NCBI GenBank assembly: GCA_947631285.1
Contig: CANRKS010000064.1
Coordinates: 1 to 5,065, forward strand
Direction: 5' to 3'
Origin: an uncultured Bacilli bacterium
Lineage (GTDB): Bacteria; Bacillota_I; Bacilli_A; RF39; UBA660
Length of the DNA stretch: 5,065 nucleotides
Shown: piece by piece, positions 1-5,065 of the stretch
How positions within the stretch are numbered: position 1 is the stretch's first letter
Layout: each line of letters starts with the position of its first letter
Notes under the pieces: generated by a model
What the model was told of the DNA's origin: nothing
Database searches by the model: none
What the model saw: the letters and a program-made list of their open reading frames with translations, nothing else
Program-made: the position numbers and the translations under genes

Positions 1-140
1 GTTATTTTACCTTTAACTCTTGCATCAGTAAGATTATCAAACATAATAAAAAGTCGTGGTAAATACTTATCAATAATGTTATACAAAGTACATACCAACG
101 ACTTATCTTTCTTTAATTCTCTTTTTTCTTTTCTTGTCAT
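1..140 (-). CDS. Partial gene, putative IS transposase N-terminus
   Basis: This is the 5' part of a minus-strand gene whose C-terminus lies left of the window; 46 codons are visible. It starts at the ATG at 140-138. A purine-rich site (AAAGGTGG, 160-153) lies 12 bases upstream, and an in-frame TTG at 143-141 would give a more usual spacing. The first 13 residues are very basic (MTRKEKRELKKDK). An amphipathic stretch and a segment reading FDNLTDARVKGKI at residues 34-46 follow. By memory of family style, an 'F..LTD.R.KG.I' segment near the N-terminus is typical of DDE transposases of the ISAs1/H-repeat kind and related unclassified IS proteins. No catalytic residue is in view, so the assignment is an inference. 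It could equally be an unrelated small basic protein. If it is a transposase, the neighbouring intergenic region may contain an IS end. Confidence 0.45.
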   Translation of the reverse strand, partial: MTRKEKRELKKDKSLVCTLYNIIDKYLPRLFIMFDNLTDARVKGKI

Positions 141-165
141 CAAATTAATCAACCACCTTTTCTAT

Positions 166-194
166 ATTATACCAAATTGGTGATTGCGAAAAAA
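166..194 (-). promoter_or_regulatory. Extended -10 promoter of the left-hand gene
   Basis: Read on the minus strand, TGGTATAAT (174-166) is a perfect -10 hexamer preceded by the TGn extension. The -35 position 17 bases away (194-189) is only a T-run, so the extended -10 probably carries the promoter. The sequence ACCAAATTGGT (171-181) is an eleven-base palindrome covering the TGn part and could be an operator. It drives only the leftward gene starting at 140. Confidence 0.55.
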
Positions 195-260
195 TTTCAC
201 TCCTTAATGCTGTATATCGATTGTTAAAGATGTATTTTTTATCTAACCATGTTACAATAT

Positions 261-290
261 AAAGTGCAGATTATTATTGGCACTTTTTCA
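261..290 (+). terminator. Hairpin with T-tract, possible weak terminator
   Basis: AAAGTGC (261-267) pairs perfectly with GCACTTT (280-286) across a 12-base loop. On the plus strand TTCATTTT follows, as a rho-independent terminator would require; on the minus strand the stem is not followed by T residues. No plus-strand gene enters it from inside the window. It would therefore act on a short transcript from 180-260, or it is instead a 5'-leader hairpin for transcripts started at the extended -10 at 250-258. Confidence 0.35.
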
Positions 291-292
291 TT

Positions 293-330
293 TTGTTAAA
301 CTTCCTTCTTAAGATTATAGATAGTAATCT
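293..330 (+). promoter_or_regulatory. Candidate promoter and operator of the HTH gene
   Basis: TTGTTA (293-298) and TATAGA (316-321) are separated by exactly 17 bases and match 4 of 6 positions each to the housekeeping -35 and -10 consensus. The perfect inverted repeat AGATTA-N7-TAATCT (312-317 and 325-330) covers the -10 and the expected start site. A two-fold symmetric site placed there is what an XRE-type dimer would bind to repress its own gene, which is an inference. The leader would be about 110 bases long. Confidence 0.4.
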
Positions 331-397
331 AACAGATACTTTAAATATAAAAGCAACTGAAATTTAACAAAAAGATACTGAAAGTTGGTGGTTGCTA

Positions 398-439
398 ATG
401 CCAATTTCTTTTAAAATGAATGACGAGGTGAGATTATGA
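398..439 (+). CDS. Possible 13-codon leader ORF
   Basis: A short frame (MPISFKMNDEVRL) starts at ATG 398, six bases after a GGTGG stretch (387-391) that could serve as a weak ribosome site. It ends with TGA at 437-439, overlapping the ATG of the HTH gene (436-438) in the classic ATGA arrangement used for translational coupling. Its C-terminal codons also form the Shine-Dalgarno of the HTH gene (GAGGTGA, 425-431). A frame this short can arise by chance in AT-rich DNA, and it encodes no run of one amino acid that would suggest attenuation. Confidence 0.25.
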   Translation: MPISFKMNDEVRL

Positions 440-1800
440 GTTTTGGTGAAAAACTGGCAAGTTTAAGAAAAGAAAAGGGAATTAGTCAAGAAGAACTAGC
501 AAATGAATTAAATGTATCAAGACAAGCTGTTTCTAAATGGGAAAGCAATAATGCTTATCCAGAAACTGATAAAATAATTGCTATTTGTAAAATATTTAAT
601 TATAGTATGGACGAATTTATTGGATTAAAAGAAGGAAGAGAAAAAAAGGAAAGAAAAGAGAGTATTTTTAATAAATATTTTGATTATTTTATTAAAGGAA
701 TAAAAATGTTTTCTTTAATGACTTTTAAACAAAAAATTAAGTGCTTACTAGAATTATTCTTTTATAGTTGTTGTTTAATTGTTTTATTTTTTGTTTTAAG
801 TGGGATTTTAAGAATTATTTTTGTTCAATTACTTTCTTTTATTCCCCGGGAAATAACCAATTATTTTCTTGGCTTTTTTGGTGGATGCTATTCATTAATC
901 TATTTAGCATTAGCTATTTATACTATTGCTAAAATATATAAAATAAGATATTTAGATTATTATGAAGAAATAGATTCCAAAATAACGGTTAATAAAGAAG
1001 AAAAATTAGAAGAAAAGTCTAAAGTAAATATTAAGGAAGAAAAAATTATTATTAGAGACGCTAATGAATGTTTTAATCCCTTCCTATGGGTTAAAAAAAT
1101 ATTAATTGGGTTAGGTAAAATATTTTTAAGCTTTATGGCTATACCTATATGTCTATTATTTATCTTTTTAGTGGCAGCTTTAATTTTTTCTTTATATTAT
1201 ATAGGTAATGGTCTTATCATTTTATATATTGTATTAGGTATTATAAGTGCTTTATTATTTTCTTACTTGGTAATTGAATTAATTTTTAAAATTGTCTTTA
1301 AGATGAAAATTAATAGTCAAAAATATTTAATTATATTTATATCTTCTATATTATTGTGTGGTATTAGTAGTGGTTTATTTTTAGGAGAAATATCTCAATA
1401 TACCATCGAAAATGTGAATACTTTCAATGATTTAGAAAATGAAATAACATTACCAATGAAGGATAATTTAGCTATTCATTATTTAAGAAAAGCTGATATT
1501 ATTTTTGAGGATCGGAGTGATATATTAAGCAATTTTTATGTTTATGATAATGATTTAGTTAATATTTATCCTGCGTCATATAATACTATTGGCTTTTTTG
1601 CTAATGGTTTAAATTATATTGTTTATGATTATGGAATTTCTTATAATGGATTAAGTATTAAAAGTTTAATAAATATGTTTCTTGATTCAGTACACGATAA
1701 AAAACTTTATTATTATAAAGAAGATGTTCATATTGTTGTGCATATAAGTCATGAAAATTATGAAAAAATATTAAAAAACAATGCTGAATTAGGAATATAG
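436..1800 (+). CDS. XRE-family HTH membrane protein, putative one-component regulator
   Basis: Residues 3-63 are a clear XRE/Cro-type helix-turn-helix. SQEELANELNVS (17-28) forms the first helix and turn, and RQAVSKWE (29-36) the recognition helix. A basic linker (64-102) follows. Then come two hydrophobic segments (about 103-132 and 141-167), a charged Lys/Glu-rich cytoplasmic loop (168-220, perhaps coiled coil), two more segments (about 224-253 and 256-287) and a fifth (297-317). This puts the last 137 residues outside the cell under an N-inside topology. That C-terminal part is rich in Tyr, Asn and Asp, has no cysteine, and resembles extracytoplasmic tails of other Bacillota HTH-membrane proteins only loosely. 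The start is supported by GAGGTGA (425-431). The gene is followed after 12 bases by the cysteine-rich gene, so the two are probably co-transcribed. The regulatory role is inferred from architecture; its targets may be its own promoter and the nearby ABC transporter. The signal it senses is unknown. Confidence 0.8.
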   Translation: MSFGEKLASLRKEKGISQEELANELNVSRQAVSKWESNNAYPETDKIIAICKIFNYSMDEFIGLKEGREKKERKESIFNKYFDYFIKGIKMFSLMTFKQKIKCLLELFFYSCCLIVLFFVLSGILRIIFVQLLSFIPREITNYFLGFFGGCYSLIYLALAIYTIAKIYKIRYLDYYEEIDSKITVNKEEKLEEKSKVNIKEEKIIIRDANECFNPFLWVKKILIGLGKIFLSFMAIPICLLFIFLVAALIFSLYYIGNGLIILYIVLGIISALLFSYLVIELIFKIVFKMKINSQKYLIIFISSILLCGISSGLFLGEISQYTIENVNTFNDLENEITLPMKDNLAIHYLRKADIIFEDRSDILSNFYVYDNDLVNIYPASYNTIGFFANGLNYIVYDYGISYNGLSIKSLINMFLDSVHDKKLYYYKEDVHIVVHISHENYEKILKNNAELGI

Positions 1801-1812
1801 ATAGGGTGGAGT

Positions 1813-2472
1813 ATGGAAAAAATTGAAAATAAAATAGTATGTCAAAAGTGTGGCGGTTATTGTTGTAAAAAATCAGGTTGTGATTATTATCCTTTAGATT
1901 TTGTAAGCTATAAGGCCGATTATTTAGAAGAAGAAATAAAAAAAGGTTTTATCTCCATCGTGGCATTATTAAAATTTAGTGATGATCATGGTCAAAAGAC
2001 AGTTCGACCATTTTTATATTTAAGAGCTAGAAATAAAGGAAGAGGTCCGGTAGATTTAGTATCATATAAAAAGACATGTGCATCTTTAGATACAGATGGA
2101 TGTCGTTTTGACTATGATAATCGTCCAAGTGGAGGAAAACACTTAGTTCCAAGTGCCAAAGGACATTTTTATTGTTATCCAGATGTAGATCCTTTAAAAG
2201 AAGTTCTTAAATGGCGTAATTATCAAAATGTCTTAAGAACTTTAGTAGAAAGATTTACAGGTAAGGATTTACAAAGTCAATTAAGTAGTGATATAGAAAA
2301 TCTCTTTTATGATTATTTAACTAATAATAATGAAGATGTCGCTATAGAAGAAAAAATGGATATTGAAGGTATGATACCTCTTTTAAAAGAAACTCATCCT
2401 TTAGAATATCAAAAAGTTAGGGATTATATAGAAAGCAATAAAACGCAAAAGCTATTAAAATTGGATAAATAG
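1813..2472 (+). CDS. YkgJ-like cysteine-cluster protein
   Basis: This is a soluble protein of 219 residues with no signal peptide or membrane segment. The N-terminus carries CxxCxxxCCxxxxC (Cys 10, 13, 17, 18, 23). Further on, the stretch CASLDTDGC (Cys 89 and 97) is followed by a downstream RP (104-105). This order matches the YkgJ/UPF0153 zinc- or iron-binding family, in which CxxCxxCC is followed by a C-L-D-G-C-x-RP-x-x-C block. The family's last cysteine after RP is replaced by glycine (RPSGGK), and Cys 121 in FYCYPD may take its place. Residues 125-219 are charged and probably helical. The molecular role of the family is poorly known; metal binding is inferred from the cysteines. The start is set by GGGTGGAG (1804-1811), a dense purine site very close to the ATG, 12 bases after the HTH gene. 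The gene probably shares the HTH gene's transcript and ends in a terminator. Confidence 0.75.
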   Translation: MEKIENKIVCQKCGGYCCKKSGCDYYPLDFVSYKADYLEEEIKKGFISIVALLKFSDDHGQKTVRPFLYLRARNKGRGPVDLVSYKKTCASLDTDGCRFDYDNRPSGGKHLVPSAKGHFYCYPDVDPLKEVLKWRNYQNVLRTLVERFTGKDLQSQLSSDIENLFYDYLTNNNEDVAIEEKMDIEGMIPLLKETHPLEYQKVRDYIESNKTQKLLKLDK

Positions 2473-2479
2473 CTTTTTT
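2447..2479 (+). terminator. Rho-independent terminator overlapping the stop codon
   Basis: AAAAGCTATT (2447-2456) pairs perfectly with AATAGCTTTT (2468-2477) around an 11-base loop, and the T-run continues to 2479. The right arm contains the TAG stop codon (2470-2472) of the cysteine-rich gene, so the terminator is partly inside coding sequence. The stem is AT-rich with two GC pairs, so leakage into the ABC gene is likely. Confidence 0.75.
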
Positions 2480-2480
2480 C

Positions 2481-2509
2481 TTGTAATTTTCACATAGAGA
2501 TAATATAAT
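2481..2509 (+). promoter_or_regulatory. Promoter of the ABC transporter gene
   Basis: TTGTAA (2481-2486) and a perfect TATAAT (2504-2509) are separated by 17 bases, giving a strong housekeeping-type promoter with transcription expected near 2516. It follows the terminator immediately, so the transporter can be expressed independently of the two upstream genes. The nearly symmetric sequence GTCTTTTAAGAGGAC (2518-2532) lies at the expected start and could be an operator or a small leader hairpin, with wobble pairs. Confidence 0.75.
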
Positions 2510-2557
2510 AGGAATAGTCTTTTAAGAGGACAATATATTTAATAAGGAGGCTAAATT

Positions 2558-4972
2558 ATGCTAGAAATTAAAAAAATAACAAAAATATATAAGTTAGATA
2601 CTTTTGAACAAAAAGCCTTAGATAATGTTAGTATTAAATTTCGGGAAAGTGAGTTTGTTTCCATCTTAGGTCCTTCTGGATCTGGTAAAACTACTCTTTT
2701 AAATATTATCGGAGGTTTAGATAAATATACAAGTGGTGATTTAATAATTAATGGTACTTCGACGAAAAAATATAAAGATCATGACTGGGATATTTATAGA
2801 AATCATAAAGTAGGATTTGTTTTTCAAAGTTATAATCTTATCAGTCATCAAAGTGTTTTATCTAATGTTGAGCTTGCCTTAACTTTAAGTGGTGTTTCTA
2901 GAAAAGAAAGAAGAGAAAGAGCTATTAAAGCCCTTGAAGATGTAGGACTAAAAAATCATATTTATAAAAAGCCTAATCAACTTTCCGGGGGACAAATGCA
3001 AAGAGTAGCTATTGCCAGAGCCCTTGTTAATAATCCTTCTATTGTCTTAGCGGATGAACCAAGTGGGGCATTAGATACCAAAACCAGCTTACAAATAATG
3101 GAGCTTTTAAAAGAGATAGCAAAAGATAAATTAGTTATTATGGTTACTCATAATCCTGATTTAGCTAAAGATTATTCAACAAGAATTATAAATATTAAAG
3201 ATGGTATTATCGAATCCGATAGTAATCCTTATCATGAAACTGATGAAAATACTTCAAAAGAAGGGGATAAAAAGAAAGCTAGTATGTCTTTTAAAACCGC
3301 TATTTCTTTAAGTTTAAATAATTTGATGACTAAAAAAGGAAGAACGATTTTAACTGCTTTTGCGGGCTCAATTGGTATTATTGGTATCTCCCTTATTATG
3401 TCTTTATCAAATGGATTTGAAAGATATATTGCTAAAGTTCAAGAAGATACTTTAACTAGTTATCCTTTATCTATTGAACATCAAACAGTTGATTTTTCTT
3501 CAATGATGAGTAGTATGGCTGAAAATAATAGTACGCATCATGATGATCAAAATAGAGTTTATGCCAATAATGTTATGACTGATATGATGAGTATGGTTAC
3601 AGAACAAGTTACAACGAATAATTTAGAAGATTTTAAAAAGTATCTTGATCAAAATCAAGAGTTAAAAGAAAAAGTTAATGATCTTAAGTATAGTTATAAT
3701 TTTAATTTAACTATTTATGATCCTGATACAAAAAAAGGTGTAAATAAAATTAACCCATCTAATATCTTAAATGATATGGGAATGGGAAATATGATGATGG
3801 GTAATTATGAGATATGGACTGAACTTACTGATAATAAGGAATTATTAAAGAGCCAATACGATATTATTGCTGGAAGATTACCTGAAAAATATAATGAAAT
3901 TATTTTAATTGTTGATGAAAATAATGCGGTTAATGATTATGCCCTATATTCTTTAGGTTTAAAAGATAAAGAAGAATTATATAATTTATTTCAAAGTACT
4001 TTAAAGGGAGAAAAATATGAAACAGAAGATAAAGATTTCTCTTTTGATGAAATATTAAATTTAGAATATAAATTAGTTTATAATTCATCTCTTTTTGAAA
4101 AAGAAAATGGTATATGGGTAAATAAAGAAAATGATCCTACTTTTATGAAAGATGTTCTTAGTAAGTCAGAAACATTAAAAGTAGTAGGAATTATTAGACC
4201 TAATGAAGAAGCGGCAATTATGGAAAGCACTGGTGGAATTGGTTATACTAGTGATCTTACAAAACATATAATTGAAAATAATAATAATTCTAAAATTGCT
4301 TTAGAACAATTAAAAAATAAAGAAATCAATGTTTTAACCGGAGAAGCTTTTAAAGAAGTCGAAAGTTATGATAGCAATTTAGAATTAATGGGAGTTGTTG
4401 ATTTAGAAAAACCAAGTCGAATTCTTATTTATCCTAAAGATTTTAATGCTAAAGAAGACATTGAAAAAATAATTAGTGATTATAATAAAGATAAAGATGA
4501 AGAAGATAAAATTCAATATACTGATTATGTTGGCTTACTTATGAATAGTGTTACAACTATTGTTAATATTATTAGTTATGTTTTAATTGCTTTTGTTAGT
4601 ATTTCTCTTATTGTATCATCTATAATGATTGGAATAATTACTTATATAAGTGTTCTAGAAAGAACTAAAGAAATAGGTATTTTAAGAAGTATTGGTGCTA
4701 GTAAAAAAGATATTGCCAGAGTATTTAATGCTGAAACTTTTATTATTGGTTTATTTTCTGGTTTATTAGGTATATTAGTAACATTCTTACTAAGTATTCC
4801 TATTAATGCTATTTTAAAATCCTTAGTGGATATTTCTAATATTTGTAAGTTACCACTTGGTGGTAGTATTATCTTAGTAATTATAAGTGTTGTTCTGACA
4901 GTTATAAGTGGTTTAATTCCTGCTAAAGTAGCAAGTAAAAAAGATCCGGTAATTGCTCTTAGAACTGAATAA
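2558..4972 (+). CDS. ABC transporter, fused ATPase and MacB/FtsX-type permease
   Basis: A single 804-residue chain carries both ABC half-modules. The ATPase (1-220) has Walker A GPSGSGKTT (38-46), Q-loop Gln 90, signature LSGGQ (142-146), Walker B IVLADE (162-167), D-loop SGALD (169-173) and switch His 198; all are intact. It resembles the LolD/MacB/BceA class. After a charged linker (221-260), a first membrane segment (about 262-285) leads to a large extracytoplasmic domain (286-664). Three further segments follow (about 667-697, 725-750 and 768-788). The FtsX hallmark ERTKEIGILRSIGAS (701-715) lies between the second and third segments. The C-terminus ends in the usual PAKVASKKDPVIALR pattern. 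Related ATPase-permease fusions export peptides, antibiotics or lipoproteins, or act as mechanotransmitters; the substrate cannot be read here. The fold differs from BceB, which has ten segments and a separate ATPase. The start is set by AAGGAGG (2544-2550) seven bases from the ATG. Probably a homodimer. Confidence 0.9.
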   Translation: MLEIKKITKIYKLDTFEQKALDNVSIKFRESEFVSILGPSGSGKTTLLNIIGGLDKYTSGDLIINGTSTKKYKDHDWDIYRNHKVGFVFQSYNLISHQSVLSNVELALTLSGVSRKERRERAIKALEDVGLKNHIYKKPNQLSGGQMQRVAIARALVNNPSIVLADEPSGALDTKTSLQIMELLKEIAKDKLVIMVTHNPDLAKDYSTRIINIKDGIIESDSNPYHETDENTSKEGDKKKASMSFKTAISLSLNNLMTKKGRTILTAFAGSIGIIGISLIMSLSNGFERYIAKVQEDTLTSYPLSIEHQTVDFSSMMSSMAENNSTHHDDQNRVYANNVMTDMMSMVTEQVTTNNLEDFKKYLDQNQELKEKVNDLKYSYNFNLTIYDPDTKKGVNKINPSNILNDMGMGNMMMGNYEIWTELTDNKELLKSQYDIIAGRLPEKYNEIILIVDENNAVNDYALYSLGLKDKEELYNLFQSTLKGEKYETEDKDFSFDEILNLEYKLVYNSSLFEKENGIWVNKENDPTFMKDVLSKSETLKVVGIIRPNEEAAIMESTGGIGYTSDLTKHIIENNNNSKIALEQLKNKEINVLTGEAFKEVESYDSNLELMGVVDLEKPSRILIYPKDFNAKEDIEKIISDYNKDKDEEDKIQYTDYVGLLMNSVTTIVNIISYVLIAFVSISLIVSSIMIGIITYISVLERTKEIGILRSIGASKKDIARVFNAETFIIGLFSGLLGILVTFLLSIPINAILKSLVDISNICKLPLGGSIILVIISVVLTVISGLIPAKVASKKDPVIALRTE

Positions 4973-5065
4973 CAATAATTAAAAAGAATGGCTCTAGGAT
5001 TTCTAGTGTGAAGTAAAAATATCAAAAATGATATGCGAAAAAAAGAAAAGCAAGAATTTCTGGTG
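4973..5065. other. Non-coding tail after the ABC gene
   Basis: No hairpin followed by T residues exists on the plus strand here, so the transporter transcript may continue rightward. Visible elements are CTAG-GGATTT-like symmetry at 4994-5006, a 6-bp hairpin ATATCA-AAAA-TGATAT at 5019-5034, and two imperfect copies of ATTTCTRGTG at 4999-5008 and 5056-5065. None is convincing as a regulatory element. Confidence 0.4.
5033..5065 (+). CDS. Possible start of a further gene (11 codons visible)
   Basis: The ATG at 5033 opens a frame reading MRKKEKQEFLV that runs off the right end of the window. The basic and charged beginning looks like a real protein start. There is no Shine-Dalgarno upstream, though, and the start codon lies at the end of a hairpin (5019-5034). 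A competing frame begins at ATG 5028. This is at best a candidate and cannot be assigned a function. Confidence 0.2.
   Translation, partial: MRKKEKQEFLV

Larger units (their letters stand above)
141..435. other. Divergent intergenic region
   Basis: No ORF of ordinary size lies between the leftward gene and the HTH gene. The region contains the minus-strand promoter (166-194), a 7-bp hairpin followed by T residues (261-290), a candidate plus-strand promoter with an overlapping palindrome (293-330), three AGATAST heptamers (319-325, 334-340, 373-379) and a possible 13-codon leader ORF (398-439). A second promoter candidate for the HTH gene is the extended -10 TGTTACAAT at 250-258, which would start transcripts inside the hairpin. 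Bases 195-248 show nothing recognisable. Confidence 0.6.

Noticed and set aside
249..299. A 16-codon plus-strand frame beginning at ATG 249
   Set aside because: It has no ribosome site, runs straight through the 261-286 hairpin, and its composition is that of random AT-rich sequence.
436..4972. Mollicute-type code with TGA read as tryptophan
   Set aside because: Tryptophan is encoded by TGG in all three complete genes and no in-frame TGA interrupts them, so the standard bacterial code fits.
4642..5025. A 127-codon open frame on the minus strand over the end of the ABC gene
   Set aside because: It lies antisense to the strongly supported FtsX core of the permease, has no Shine-Dalgarno before its start, and its hydrophobic content mirrors the membrane segments on the other strand.
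5019..5034. ATATCA-AAAA-TGATAT as a terminator for a minus-strand gene from the right
   Set aside because: The six-pair stem has a single GC pair and only four T residues follow on the minus strand; no minus-strand gene is visible to feed it.
4999..5065. Two copies of ATTTCTRGTG 57 bases apart, thought of as a repeat array
   Set aside because: Only two ten-base copies with one mismatch are visible, the flanks do not match, and the second copy ends at the window edge. Chance is sufficient in AT-rich DNA.

Overview
The window is AT-rich and uses short, A/T-ending codons, strong Shine-Dalgarno sites and TGG for tryptophan, with no in-frame TGA in the three complete genes. This suggests a low-GC Bacillota, for example an uncultured gut member of the Bacilli or Erysipelotrichia, or a Clostridia relative. 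That placement rests on composition and protein style only, because no marker gene is present.

From left to right: bases 1-140 hold the start of a minus-strand gene that runs off the window and looks like the N-terminus of an IS transposase (tentative). It has its own extended -10 promoter. Bases 141-435 are non-coding. They carry the divergent promoter of that gene, a hairpin, a candidate plus-strand promoter with an overlapping palindrome, and possibly a 13-codon leader ORF touching the next gene. Bases 436-1800 encode a 454-residue protein with an XRE/Cro-type helix-turn-helix, five predicted membrane segments and an extracytoplasmic C-terminal domain. It probably works as a membrane-anchored one-component regulator. 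Twelve bases later, 1813-2472 encodes a 219-residue cysteine-rich protein related to the YkgJ (CxxCxxxCC) metal-cluster family. A ten-base-pair terminator overlaps its stop codon.

A near-consensus promoter (TTGTAA, 17 bases, TATAAT) and a perfect Shine-Dalgarno then precede 2558-4972. This gene encodes an 804-residue ABC transporter that fuses a MacB/LolD-like ATPase to an FtsX/MacB-type permease with a large extracytoplasmic domain. The last 93 bases show no convincing terminator. They may hold the first codons of another plus-strand gene.

The first two plus-strand genes look like one transcription unit, and the ABC transporter looks like a second unit in the same direction. An appealing but unproven reading is that the membrane-bound regulator senses an envelope signal and controls the transporter, as sensor/transporter pairs do in peptide-antibiotic resistance. 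The metal-cluster protein has no obvious place in that scheme and may be a bystander. Nothing here proves a new system. The most unusual items are the regulator architecture and the layered control region in front of it.
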